Source: Dipetalonema caudispina
Lineage: Eukaryota; Nematoda; Chromadorea; Rhabditida; Onchocercidae
DNA: 64,000 nucleotides
Assembly: GCA_013365325.1 (NCBI GenBank)
Contig: JABVXV010000052.1
Location: 1-64,000, forward strand
Direction: 5' to 3'
Shown here: in pieces, positions 25,601-41,600 of the stretch
Numbering within the stretch: the stretch's first letter is position 1
Layout of the letters: each line of letters opens with the position of its first letter
Notes under the pieces: generated by a model
Database searches by the model: none
Seen by the model: the letters and a program-made list of their open reading frames with translations, nothing else
What the model was told of the DNA's origin: nothing
Program-made: the position numbers and the translations under genes

Positions 25601-28296
25601 CAGCACGACTCGTTTGTAGTGGAAAATGTATATTTATTATAAATAATAAGAATTCATATATTATGAAGTTTCATTTCAATGTATTTTCATCACGTTACAG
25701 ATATGCGGTGTGCAAGGTCTGTTGGTTAGTGAACGGAATGTTTATAGTAAACAATATCCAGACGTGAAAATCGCATTGGCTTACGTTAAACGTGGAAGAC
25801 GTACGCCCATCGGCAGCCATATACATTTTAATGCGTATTACAGTATTCCTTTAAAATTATATATAGTTCGGTCATATCGTCTTTTGGAGAAGAAGTCGTT
25901 CATAGCGAAACCATTCGAATTTGGATCACTGTTTTTGGTTTTTTTTTTTTTTTTTTTCGATATTTCTCGCAAGACAGAAAAACGTAGCTGAACACCAAGA
26001 AAGGATTGTTCAAACACTGTGATAGAAGACATAACAGTAGACAATCTTTTTGTAAGCTCTTTGTATTCCATACAGTTAATAACAGAATTTCATTAGTTTA
26101 GTTAATTCCGAGTGTATTTTTGACAAATGACTTGAAGTCAAGTAGACCTGGTGAGCTCAAAAGAAGATATGCTTAAAGATCTGAAATCACAATAATGCTA
26201 AAAACTTGGACTGCATCATGAACTCTTTTCCCATGATATAGTAAAACCTTAAATCATTTATCACTCCATAATTTATATCATTTTAGTTGGAAGTTTACGC
26301 CAGGTGGAGACCGGATTTGCCGATGGGACATTTGTGGTGCAAAGACAAGGATCTAGGATTAATCCATGATCCTGATAAACTACTGCTACCCATTTTGTTA
26401 GGTAAAAATCCGTGTGCACCCATATGCGTATATGTGGCAGATACAGGTCCTAGTTGTTTAAGTCGTTTTGCAGTAAAAGATCTTTCCGACATAGCAACAA
26501 GGAAGGCGATTGCAGCTATGAATAGTGGCTATGTAGGAGTTTTTATTTGAAAACATTCTTTGTAAAATAAATTGGAAAAAGTAGTTTGTTTCTCAAAGAT
26601 CTGATTTTTGAGTTTTCGTAATACAGTTGTTTGGGCATATCGAAATTAATAAATAAATTGAATAAAGTGCGATATTGTATCCTTATTATACTGTAATATA
26701 TTTTGAGCAACGACCACTTATGAGAATGATGACTAATGAGGTGCATTACACAATAATTTTACGTGATTCTAGGCAGAGCTGTCTGATGATGGCTTAGTTT
26801 TGGGTGGCGGTTCCCTTCTAGCATCTCGTTACCTTTGTCTGAAAATTCGTTTCGACAGCAGTTCGTCAGAAGGATGGGACAAGCTCGTTCCTGGAACATG
26901 GATCAAATTCACAGCATGGAGTCCTAATGGCATGCCAGACTTCAGAGTCAAAACGTGGAATCCGACAATTAATCCATTTTTGAAGCACATTCATGCAGTT
27001 TCAACTTGCAGTGGTTATGCGGTCAGTGTACATATTCTTTGTTCTCTTTTACAATGGCTTGAGAAGCGATTAAATTCAACAAAATGCTTGATGTATGATG
27101 ATACCCCATTTAATCCGCATTTTAATATGCCTTCCTCGGCTGCGTCGAATATCCATTTTTTCCGTAATTCGGACTTCAGCGAATGATTTGATAAATCTAA
27201 AGACATGTTTAGTAACCTTTTTGTTTACATCTATCTGCCCATCTTATGGATTTTTGAATATTTAAAAGTTTTTCAATTTTAGTTTGAAACAAATGGCTAT
27301 TTTGAACAAGAGCTAAGCGCTGTGAAGTCAGCCATATTCGGTTTTATTGAAATACCGCGCGAAAAGCGATCGTTGATGAATCCAAAAGATAAAGGTATAA
27401 CGATTCTTTGGGTGCGAGAAGATAAAAGAAATAAAAAAACGCGATTTGTATTTCATTCGACTGAAGCCCCGCAGATTGTCGTAAGTTCAGTTAAAAAGTT
27501 GGATTTGAAAACAGTCTAATGAATTTTTGCTTCATTTCAGATACCTTCTTTAAGTGATTTCATTTATTCATTTTTCACAAATATTTTTCTCAAATTGATC
27601 ATCTCGCCGATGAATGCAGATAACTATAATCTGTTGCTAAGTTTCTGTTATTAAGCCTTATTTCATAACAGAAATATGAAGTGGCTTTTAGCGAGGTCAA
27701 AAACGAGATTGAAACAGCAATTGTTAACATTACTCTAATGAAATTTAATGCTTCACTAATACATACACTTTAAGGATGTTGAAAAAGATGCGGAAGAAAA
27801 GTCATCACAGTCCTCGATGAATGACATTAAGCAGTGCTATGTAACAGAAAAGGTGGGTTTAAAGCATTGTTCACACTAACAAAATCAAAAATGATTTTAA
27901 AAGACGTGTGTTTTCATGAGGTACTTTTCAGTTTTCTTTTCCAAATGCGCTTGTATGACACACTAAGTGGCGGCGAAAGGAAAGACTACCTTAACACCTC
28001 CGTTGGTTCTTATGTTAGTAAACTCAATTGGTAATTACTTTGGAGATCCAGTAAACATTGAAAGCAGTCCTTTAATACCCTGAGTTTATTCTTGACCATC
28101 AACATATTATCGCAGTGAGCAGTAAAAGTATTTTCAGTTTATTCTGCCGTGTAAAAGGATTGATTGCGAGGGCAAAAAATTATTGCTACGTTGCTTTAAC
28201 AACCGTACCGTCGTAAATAGTCTGATTCAAGCATCAGCTGATGAACTTTTGACTAGTATTGTGAAACTGCTGACGGCCGAAAAATCGGAAGATTGA
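22664..28296 (+). CDS. Unknown multi-exon protein with recurring G-x-x-I-x-F segments
   Basis: Twelve exons join in phase: 22664-22816, 23130-23264, 23629-23756, 23972-24071, 24485-24592, 25701-25865, 26287-26532, 26773-27021, 27283-27480, 27672-27722, 27775-27852, 28138-28296. This gives about 589 aa. An extra exon ending at a donor at 23503 is possible but its acceptor cannot be placed. No known domain is recognised. Three similar stretches recur: SFGDWIEFEERDI, TPIGSHIHFNAYY and VPGTWIKFTAWSP, each preceded by a hydrophobic strand pair (GVVVTS, GVQGLLVS). A short strand IFGFIEIPREK starts a fourth, partial unit. This spacing suggests repeats of a small beta fold, possibly OB-like, which is inference. 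No signal peptide or membrane helix. The exon 6 and exon 10 donors are weak, and a 21-bp microexon near 27931 cannot be excluded. Confidence 0.65.
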
Positions 28297-30380
28297 ACAA
28301 TTTATTGTTGTTTGACTGTTATTTAAAAATGCCGCAGTTGAGCGTTATTATAGATCCTATGCTGTCAGATCATCTGTCTATTGAATTTATAAATATTTTT
28401 TCTGCCTTTATCAAGATATGATGCTGTTTATTCCTTAATTAATGTTTTGGAGCTGAAAATTGGGTCCTTTTAACTTTCATTTGTTTATTAGTGAAATTAT
28501 TATGTACAGACATTTATTATGTGCACTGCAATAGAATTTTTTATATGTGTTATCCCTATCATGTGAATCAAATGACAGTAATATTTAATCTGATCAAAGA
28601 AGTTACCAGTACCTCGTAAGAATTGCAAACAGATTTCATACGGAAAGTCATATTTCGTGAGTTTGAGCCTTGTATGATCAAATTTGATGTAAGATTAGAA
28701 GGAAGTTGAATTTATATTAATTGAAGACATGTCTTATAGTAAGAACAAAAGGGCCAAAAGTTCCACTCAATTCTATATCTAAGAAAATTATGGGATTGAT
28801 TCTTCGCTTTCCTCCTCTCACGGTTGTTTACGTGTATTTGTAAATGTATACTCTATACATAATAAAAGTGGATTCATACTTGCTCGAAATTTCATGTTTT
28901 TTTTTTACTTGGACTCCATCCTAAAAAATGATTTACTTGTCCATAAACAGCAAGACATGGTTGTTGAATTTTTTCAGAAAAAAAAAACTAGTTTAAACAG
29001 TAGATGTAAACTATTACTTTCGAATTATCTGCCTTACCATAAACAGGAGGTTCCATCCAACTGTTTTCAGACATCACAAAAGTTCGGATAACAATACCTT
29101 AGAAAATAAGAATTGCGGTGGTTAAAAATGAATAACAAAAATGGGATCACAAACAGAAAGAGTACCAGTGAATGTTTGCACCAGGTAATGATGTTCTATG
29201 TATTTGCTGAGAACTCATTGTTCATAGTATCTCGTTAGCAAGTCTCATATTCCCTTTCTGGAATCTGTTAGCAACATTTAACTTGGTTAGTTATATCCTT
29301 CTTCACCTTGTTATTTCCATTTTTGGCATCATAGCAAGCGATTAGCATATATTTCTAAAAGCTATGTTAATACTACTATCACTTTCAATTATTTCTGTTA
29401 ACATTACAACATATTTTTTGCAATTAATTCACTGTGTTATGGATTATCAAATTTTCACTCCTACCATCGATAACAGTGGGGACATTAGCGCCTGGACTAA
29501 CTCATCCTTCCCATCAGAATGAAGTGAACGCAATAGTACCATTACAATCTTCAAAACAATTAAAAAATTGCATTTCGTCCGCGGAAGTCCGAAATTTTCA
29601 CTCACTCTACAGAGTCTGAATTTCACCTGGGCAGCATTTTCGGTCAAATGCGACTAAAAGGCGCGAAAATTTTCGTGTATTTGAATTGTAAATGTAAGTG
29701 AAGCTTGTGAGTGTATGTCTGGTGTGAACATTCTGGAAGAAGTTAGTTGTTCATTGGGCGGTAGTGAACTGTGCAGGCGCACTTGACTCTTTTCATACGT
29801 CTTTATTGGTATGTTTAGAAACAATTATAGAAGTATCATGAATTGGAACGCTTCCTCTTTTGAACTTTTTTACTTCATTTTTTTAAAATCCAAATCTCTC
29901 TTTTTATGTATTGCTTAATCCCGCAAAATTCTATTCAAAGCGCTATTTTAAGGCTACCGTAAATGAGAATGTATGCTGCTTATTGCTATTCAGAATCCAT
30001 TAACTTAGTTTTTTATTTAACATCAAAAATTAAAATGATAGACGATGAATGGAATTAACAAGTCAAGCAAACAAAGGATATCTTTCGAGTCATCAAATTA
30101 TGGATATATATAGATAGCGAGTAATTATTTTTTATCGTCTAAATAAAGCCAAAAAATTCTATAATGTTTGAACTATTAAGAGGCAATGTATCTTGATAAC
30201 CCTAATTTATGCATGACTGTTAATTTATTTGAAAATGATTTTTTTTTTGGCATTATTTCCTTGTTTCACAAAGTTACTTCTATAGAGGCATATAGAAGCG
30301 TCCTTTTTGAAAACTTTCTAAACATTTTCTCATTTTTCAGGTATTCAGTATCCGCACAACGGCAGCTGTCATTACTAACA
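28297..30380. other. Non-coding stretch upstream of the R2 gene
   Basis: Contains the 3' flank of the unknown gene (an AATAAA at 28861) and the promoter region of the ribonucleotide reductase gene, including an E2F-like site. Frames near 28894 and 29434 lack splice sites and are not called. Confidence 0.5.
29660..29669 (-). promoter_or_regulatory. E2F-like site upstream of rnr-2
   Basis: The minus strand reads TTTTCGCGCC, a full match to the E2F/DP consensus TTTSGCGC. It lies about 710 bp before the R2 start codon, in otherwise GC-poor DNA. R2 genes of animals are classic S-phase E2F targets. One match in 2 kb is suggestive, not proof. Confidence 0.4.
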
Positions 30381-32910
<2,530 letters not shown>

Positions 32911-35900
32911 GTTCTTTGTGATTCATACATTAATTATACCTCACCGTTATTCATCTGTTGTAAGCGAGTCTTTCTGAACTATCAACAATAACATGCTGCT
33001 TTTCTGGGCCTAATTCTTAACCGCATTTTTTGATCCATAGGAGAAATCCGAAAGGTTTCCTTTTTCATGCATACACTCATCATTTCTTTGAAGTTGAGTT
33101 GCTGAATAATCAACATCTCTTCTCGTGACTTTGTAATGAGAATTTTTTCTAACGGCAGCGTGTAGCAAGTATTACTATACGTCAGTTAAAAGAGGAGTAA
33201 GAGAAGAAATAACGGTTGAAAAATAAAAAGGGAGAAGGAGGAGTTTACTTCTTTGTCATTCTCCTTCCCATGTCACAGTTGCTAATGCTCGAGCATTCCT
33301 AATTACTGCAATTTTTGCTCTATTTTCACATATCTAAAATTTAATGTGTTTTAGATTGTTGCATCATTGATTTTTGAAGTTTTGATATTTCTCAATGTGT
33401 TACATATTTTGGTTATCGTGGTATATATTGATATTTTCAATTCGGAGTCACTTATGATCAAAATACCATTTTATAGCTTAGCAGAATTTTTGTATGTCGT
33501 TATGACTCTTCATTATTAAATGTTTTTTATCAGCGAGAAATGGTACCTTATATTCAGCGTTGGGCAATAGGAGAGGGTGGATTTAGCGATGTTAGAGCAG
33601 TTTTAAAGAGAGGCTCATATATTCAAATATTCTGAATCGTATAGGTTCGATTGATTCTCACGATTTGTTAGCAAAACTGAAGTATCCCCCAGTTTCACTT
33701 ATTTCTTGCAACAACCGGCGAAAAGGACATGTGGCCTTAACGGTAATGTATTTCCTTTGAAATGTTTCTGCAAATACGGAACATATCGGATTACGAAATG
33801 GTTTCAATACAATATTGAAAGAGAAACAGACGTTATCGTGCGATTTTCATAAATTGTTTCAAATGGTAAGGAAATAAGCCTCAGAACTCCATTTATCATC
33901 AGTCTTTTTTTCCAGTTAGCATTGATTTCGGCCTTGTCGCCTCACCAAATAGTGCGTACCTGCAGCGTTCTCTTACAAAATTTTACGAGTAGTCATTTGT
34001 AATTTAAGACCACTAAATAAAATCTAGCTGTCGTCAGTGAGACTTGAAATATGTCCTCCATCTAGGTTTCATTTTTTCATGAGTGAAGATATCGTTAATT
34101 ACATCAAGTAGAATTCTTTAATCCAGGTGAAATTCTACTAAGACTTAACAGATAATTAATTAAGCAGTATAAATTGTTCAGGAGTTCAAGTACTGCAAAG
34201 AATTATTTTCTGGATCACCTGCTGCATTTCCAAAATCATTTAAAGTGAACACAGCCCTTGCTTCGTTTTTATTATTGTTTCAGAAGCCATCGCCGATTAC
34301 TTTTCTGAAGAATTTATCTTCTGCTCTACCAGCTGGCTGTTATTTAAATATTAGGAATAATCAGAATATTAATGCATAATAACCATTCCAGAATAAAAAC
34401 TTCACTTGGTGAAGTTGATGTATGAATGAAATGAAACGTTTCGATCTTGAAGTGATGTATGAATGAAATTAAGAGCAATATATTATGTTAGCCTGTAAAA
34501 CAATATCAATTTGAGTATGACAAAAGTTTGTTAAGCAATCGAGCTTTCGACACAGTAGCGGAGGATATTAAGGAACTTTAATGAGGCAAATTCAAAAGCA
34601 TGAAGATCAGATGCGATTAATGAATTTTTGTTAGAGTTAAGCTGATATTTCCTAAATCTTTAACTCATTTCACATAAATTTATAGCATCTAAAATTATGA
34701 ATACACATTAAAAGGGTCCTTTTGTTAAGCTTATCATCCCCTCCGATGATATCAAATTTGCAAGTTGCACACTGAGCTGGTTTGATTCATTCGACTGCTA
34801 CTAATATCCTAAATTGCAATGGAATGATAAATTACCGATGGCGAGCGTGTTAGTTATGACTGAAATAGTATACTGGAGTTAATAAGTAGCATAATTTGCA
34901 TCGATCTTGTTATCAACGTCACCAAAACAAAATTAAATCAATATTACTGCGTGTGGGAATGTGGTCGTGTCTTACAGTACTGTTACCAAGGGAACTGACC
35001 AATTGCTATTCACAAATGACCCTAAAAAGCTTTTCCGGCAAGATTGAAGTATTTGCCAGCAGTACTAATCATGGATTTCAAAACAACTTCTCTTTACCAT
35101 ATGTACCATATTCTTGACCTTAATACCTTAAAGACGCTTTCTTGCCCTAGTTGTTAAGTGCTGCAAAAATAAATTTTTCATGAGATAACGTTACTTTGTT
35201 TCCTCACTTTGGTAGGAATTGTGGTGATATATTTCTCATAGATTCCCTTTTTACACGACCTTTCTAGCTTCAATCTTCAGTGCTAAAGCTTTCTTTAACC
35301 TTTTTAGGATTCAAAGCAAGTAATCAATGTCAACAGTTTATTCCTATAATATGATCACAATATGTAACGGAACTGTTGACAAAGAAGGCAGAGAGGAAAA
35401 ATAATCGAAATAAAGTTACAAATTTTTTTAAGAAATATACTCAACGATCACAGACAGCAGTAACTGAAAAGCATCTACGTGAAGCAACAAATGGTAGTAT
35501 TAACAGCATACACAGCTGATATGTATTTAAGCTCGAAGAAAGGCTCCATCCCTTTCTTTCCTCCAACCTAGCATTCACTTCCCAATCACGATCTTAAACA
35601 TAAATATGGCTAATGATAATAGCCGAAAATGCCTCTCATCTATGTATATTCTCACCATTTGCTTCTCCACCGGAATCTTTATCATTAATAATAATATTAA
35701 GGTAAAATCTCTTCAAACACAGATTTTTCCAAAGTAATACACAGAGACAAGGCGAATTAATGTTTCTGGGAATATTCTGCCCTGTCTATGAAAGTTAGGG
35801 AGAAACACAAAACATGACACAAGTATACGGCTTTAAGCACAATAATCGGTAAAATAATATCTTTAAAAAAAATAAATAAATTAGTGAATTCTATAAAAAA

Positions 35901-37168
35901 TTCCAATTTTTGAATTCATTTAACAGGCCTTTTTCACTGGTGCCCATTTTGAAATTTCGTAATAAAAACAAAGATTTCAATAAATATTATTAATTACTAT
36001 TTCAGTTTTCACACCCCATTTCAGAATGCCAATACTAATCACCAAACAAAAACATTCATCTTTCCCCTTATACTTAATTTGAATAAAATTACAAAGCTTT
36101 CCTATTTGATTTGCTTTAACCACATCGTGGATATCAAAATTTCAAGTTTTAACCGTATCAGTCTTTCGAGGCTATTCAACAGCATGAATGATCAAAGGAA
36201 TCGAATTTTTCCATTTAATGAAATTAATCTGCCTAAATAAAACCAATTATCTCAAAGTTTTCTTTACGATGTTCGAAATACTTCAATTCACAAAAAATTT
36301 TTCAAAAAAAAAAAAAGTCAAATAAAATTGTCTTTGACAAATGCAAATAAAAAAAATAGTTTGAAATAAATTAATTAAAAAGAAAACAAAAATAAGTCTG
36401 TGATAAAAAAAGACTTACTTCATACAATTCAGGAGAAAGAGAAAGAAAATTGAAAAGACTTATTACATCGTCAAAATGAGAAGACGTAAGGACGAACTGT
36501 CGCTCAATAAGAGAAAATTGAATGCTGCATAAACTCATTGAAATAATGGAAAATATTTCCGGTAACAATTATTATTGAGAGAGCCAAACGACTCCGCTCA
36601 ATTTTTATGACATTTCTCAGACAGAAGTAATTTGCAATCTCAGCTATAAAGTAACAAAAATATGCTGCTGATCCATAAAGAAGGAATGAAGTGTAAACTC
36701 TAATTTCGTAAAAGAAACTTGAACAGGTCGGAACAATAATTTTCTAATGAACAGGTTTCCATTATTATTCATTTGCAGTAAATAGAAAAGCTGGTAAATT
36801 TTTGAAAATAGAACTACTATCATTTGAAAACTGAATATCACGAACAGCGCATTTATGATGTACCGCCCAGTCAGCATATGCTTAATCTCCTATTGTGATT
36901 TCTTTAGCCCTTCTATTCCACAACAATTTATTATCCACTCATCCAACCAACTCTATCACTTCAACTATGCTTCGTCTTCCTAGAATTTTGGGTAATCATT
37001 CAGGACTTCTTCCTAAATTTCCATGAATTTAATAAATAAGCGATGATTAGAAGGAAAAAACAGAAATTGAATAAAAGCATACAACCAACCAATAACTAGA
37101 AAAACCAGAAGAAAAGTGTGGAATACTTCTTGTGCTAAATCGTGATGCACTGAATAACTGATTTGTTT
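32911..37168. other. Long AT-rich stretch with no firm gene
   Basis: Near 33535-33730 two short open pieces in different frames look protein-like (one contains RWAIGEGGFSDV, resembling a kinase glycine loop), but stops break both and no further kinase sequence follows. A tiny two-exon frame at 35606-35962 is listed separately. Otherwise only AT-rich, A-tract-rich DNA. Confidence 0.5.
35606..35962 (+). CDS. Speculative 43-aa protein, two exons
   Basis: ATG at 35606 opens 32 codons to a GTAAAA donor at 35702. A TTAACAG acceptor gives exon 35927-35962, in phase, ending in TAA. The N-terminal part contains a hydrophobic helix (MYILTICFSTGIFII) that could be a signal anchor. A pyrimidine tract ending in CCTAG about 30 bp upstream could receive a spliced leader. 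The size makes a chance occurrence quite possible. Confidence 0.2.
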
Positions 37169-38615
37169 TCAGTTGTATGCGACTGGTGCAGCATTCAATC
37201 CAGGCACATTATTATTGTTGAAGGAGTGACGCTGATATCCACGCAAAACTCGATCTTTTAACCTGAAATCATAAAGGTACTAAAATACTGCAACTGGAGA
37301 TGAACTAATTCTTCAGGTCATTTTCGTAATCATTCAAAAATAAAACTGACTAACAGCCGCCTTTTTTTAATTCAAAAAAAATGAAGTGAGAAAAAGGGAT
37401 GAAAGGTAACAACAAAATGATGCTGTGATTTAATAAAGATAAGAAGAATAAAACGAACTGGAAGCAAACATAGATAAAACTTGTAAAACCACAGTTTAAA
37501 TAAACGGACTGTAACAATTACTGAATGTGTCACAACAGCAGAGAGACATCAACACATCAGGAATATTAACGAAATTTGGGAGAAAAAAGTTGGCGAGAAA
37601 AATAAAATGAAGTCAGAAGGCAAGGCAATTCCAGAATTTGATGAGGTTCATGAAAAGGGACTTTTGAAATAGTGGAAATAACCATCCTTACCTATCATCA
37701 CCGTACTCGCAAACAATGCATTTTTTATTTCGATTAAGTGCCAATAAAACTTGATATGCATGGGACGATTTCATGATTGTGTTATACGTACAATTGCGCA
37801 GCAGAACCAAATTTACTTCGAGCCTCTGAAAACAAAGTTATAGAAACTTGAGGTTTTATATAGTGCAGTAAAAGAATATGCTATTGTTATGGTAGTTTTT
37901 TGACTAAGATTCAAACACTAGCATACCGCACTATTCATAATTGGGAACTCCTTACGGGCTTGAGGGTTTGAGTTTTCTAACCGTAATTTCTGAATTTGAC
38001 AGTGATATAACTTCTGTTCTAGTTATAAGAAACTATCAATCTGTAAAAGAAACAGCGATATGAAGGTGTAATACTGTGTGCACTGAAATGATGAAACTCA
38101 CTTCGAGTGTACGCTCAACATCAGCGATATCGGCCATCTTGAAATCAACATTTAAAAATTCGATGGATTGAATTCGCCATGCTCTGATATGAACTATGCC
38201 ACGAAGCAACCGTTGGAAACTAGGATAATTAGCCTGAAATGAATTGTAAGAAAGAAATAGAACTCGTTTACTGGAAGCATGGAAAGATTTACGATTACAA
38301 GCCGAGATGACAACAGATAATGGCAAATCCGTAATGCTATCCTTCTTCGAAGGGAAACAAACTGAGCTTTGTAAAAAACAGAGTACGTAGTTTAACATAA
38401 AAGCAAGAAAAATTGCATACAGCGAATGGACGAAGATCGCATCGTGAATGGAACTGCAAGATGAATTTACCGCTGATTGTTTCCATGACTGATAAGCGAT
38501 CGGGCGATAAACCCACGCGATACATATAGTCGACACCATCCAAGAACTGCTGACCTGATGTCTTCAGCAGTAACTTCTCCGTTGCCATCGCAGTTAAGCT
38601 TTTCACCAGAATCAT
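37169..38615 (-). CDS. Unknown 184-aa protein
   Basis: Four minus-strand exons: 38615-38421, 38233-38102, 37825-37692, 37262-37169. Junctions use good acceptors (ATTTCAG, TTTTCAG) and phases close. No signal peptide or membrane helix stands out. Short landmarks are FLDGVDYMYRVGLSPDRL, SFQRLLRGIVHIRAWRIQ, VLLRNCTYNTIM, and KKCIVCEYGDD; the C-terminus is Asn-rich (SFNNNNVPGL). The middle looks helical with several paired basic and hydrophobic residues. I do not recognise the family; it may be nematode-specific. A second frame through exon 1 reads like an EF-hand loop but cannot be spliced to the next exon. Minus-strand CTTGTAG just before the ATG could be a spliced-leader site, and a strong inverted repeat sits immediately upstream. 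Confidence 0.6.
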
Positions 38616-41600
38616 TCTACTACAAGATTAATACCTCTGTTTATTTTCAAATTTAATGATATCTAATGAAGAACAAGTGGTAAGTTCAACCTGGTAAAAA
38701 AAAAAAAAAGAAAAAACAGATAAATTAAGAATATGAGGCAATTCTAAATAAAGAAGTACTAGGTTGAACTTATCACTCGTTCTTCATTAGATATCATTAA
38801 ATTTGAAGATAAACAGAGTTATAAATAGTGAATATGAAGAAAAAGCTGCATGTAAGCTATAAGCCAACTCAAAAATCAGGCATTTCTTTTATCGAACACG
38901 TTAACAGTTCCTTCTTCTATACTTCTAGTCCACTTCTCTAATCCCTTTTCAGTCCAATTAATAAACTAGATCATTCAACAGTCTCTCTTCTACCTTCTCA
39001 TTACAATTAATAATGCAAATTGTTGAAGTGAAAAATCCGCAAGAGACTGAGAAATGGACAACTACAAAAAAATGTCGTTTAGAGTGCAAAGGTAAGAAAT
39101 AATGGCGATGAGAAGGATACAAGTTGGAGCTGGTCGGAGATAAAGAAAATTAGTAAAAATAACGCATTGTAACAGTCGCAGTGATTGAGAGTATAGAAAA
39201 GATGAAAAAGGCGTAAGATCGATCCTAACTTAACTGCGATGCAGCGGACTCCCCGCACACTTCTCTCAGACGCACTCACTCACACTGCCAACTGGTGACA
39301 ACGTACAGCTTACGAATTCCGCAGTTTTCAAATCGCAGACTTATAAATGCTGTTGAGTCTTGACGGGCCGCGCTCTTGATGGGATAGGCTTTCATCGATG
39401 TGATTCCTGACTCTAAGTAGCATTAAAGATTCTTATTCTTGTCAAGATTCACTCCTTATTCTATTATTTACCATATCACCGTTTCCGAAATATGCTTTTC
39501 ATTTTCTTCATTGTAGTATTTTCAAGTTTCGGGTATGAAGAAAACAAGGCACATTGGTGAAATGGAGAAGCCGTTGAAAATGAAAGATATGTGTAAAATT
39601 CATGAAGAATGTGTATATTTGGCTAGCTCTTTGTTGTTCTGAACCGCGAAATGTCTAAACTTCTTTAGGGAGAAAGAAAAATTTTTTAGCTTACCATGTA
39701 ACTGAATGTAATTTATCATAAACGTACACAACAAAAGATTTTATGATCGTAGCCGTTTTGACTAGTAATTTAATGATATAATTGGATTGAACAAGACGTA
39801 AGAAACTTTATTTCCCTGTCATTGCTGGAAGAAAAGAGAATCAAATTTACTAATAAGCGAGTTACAACATTAAAAAGATTTAACGATATAATTGGATTGA
39901 ACATCCAGGTGATGCTTGTTGCCAAAGCTCTGGTACTACTTTTTATTTATAAAACATTTATTGTTCAAAACCAATAAGCGGTGTACAATAAATATTAAAG
40001 ACTGCTAAGATTGGTGATGAATTGCAAGATTTTGGTCGATCATTCTGTTAGCATATGATACGTAGATTGTACTCGCTCGGCAACAAGATTGGATCTTAAC
40101 AGTGAATGGATAAAGATCAGTAAAATGGTAAACGTGTACAGTGCACCTTAATCAAAAATGATGCAAATATTTGATTTTCATAGATGCATTGTAGTTCTTT
40201 TTCATGCAATACTTTTCTTTACCAAAATTTTGCTTTTTGTGCAAGTACTAACTTCCTAATTTCATTTAATGTTTTCGGCAGATCTATCTGATCTGATCAA
40301 TTAGTGCATTGTAGCTATTTTGAATATTGAGTCGAAATACTTGTGGAACCATTCATTAACTTGCTTCATAGATTGATGTTACATTTCAAAATCAAATTCT
40401 AAGACAGTGTCGGCAGTGAGAATGATTTGTCGAGGACTTTATTTCATCAATTTAAAAACAGATTGGTGAATCCTTGTATTCTCAAGTATCTCTTCCTTGC
40501 TTACTCTCCAGTTCTTTCACTCCAGTTGTTACTTCCTTTCCTTCTTTTTATGCTTTCAACAAAGACTAAACTAAAAGAGAGCATTGTGGTGAGATTTTGT
40601 GAATTTAACGCATTCGTCAGTCCATCACGTCAGATAATATTTGGTCTTCATAAAAATTTGTATGAATTTCAATTTCTGTTTCGTAAGAAAAAATAATATT
40701 GCAATCGATGGCAACAATTGCATTCGCGTAGGATATTGCCAGTATTGGTTCTACGACACATCTGTGATTGTGAATATGTATCAAGCGAACTTTTATTAGT
40801 AGAAGCAAGATACGCATCGTTATTAGACAAGTATCAGACATCGGCAAACATATTTTGTCAGCATTCTTTATGTACATATGCGACCAAGAAGTTCATAGCT
40901 GCAAAATTTTTGACTAAACTTCAAGATTTTCCCACAGGTCTACCACGGAAATAGTATATCCAAATGATGTATATTAGGAATGAGGAATGATAAACCAGTA
41001 TTGGTTTCACGATGACATGATCAGTAAGTGATGCTGATTCGTTTTGGATTTGAAAGAAATTTTTTGAAATACTTGAGTTTTAGCAGTTTAATAAAAAAGC
41101 TAATCCAAATCCAAAATATTGTAGAACTTCAATGAAATGAACATTGAGGAATACATAAATTACAATATATCTAGAGGGATGCATAAAAACCAGTGGAAAT
41201 CCATGATATGCCTGAAATATGAATAAATCGCATTCCCATTTTCATTGTCGTAAATTCATCAAATTCTGGAACAAGGTTGACCAACGTTTGATATGATCAC
41301 ACGTAGTTGATTGTAATGCAAAATGTAATAACTTTGCTATTTCCTTCGTTATCGCTATCGACAACGATAAAATTATTTACGTCTCACAATGCTTTTAAAA
41401 TGTAAAATTCGAAGTAAATGCTTTCGAGTTTTGAATTTTTTGGTAATGAATATGTAAATAACTATTACGGATTAATCGAAAGAAATGAATGATTGAGGAG
41501 CACTCTTATCATAAATTCAGATAAAAGAGTCTTACCTGATAATGCTGAATTTCAAGGTTACTGCTAAAATGCATTTATGTATCTCCAACAGATCGAGAAA

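Noticed and set aside
29434..29619. 61-codon frame upstream of rnr-2
   Set aside because: No in-phase splice to the R2 exons, and the R2 start codon has its own acceptor 40 bp upstream.
38470..38612. EF-hand-like frame in the minus strand
   Set aside because: Splicing this frame to the next exon gives a stop within 15 codons; the other frame joins cleanly through all four exons.
40427..40954. Two adjacent + strand frames of 78-89 codons
   Set aside because: Neither has a convincing start, acceptor or donor, the second starts at TTG, and no family resemblance was seen.
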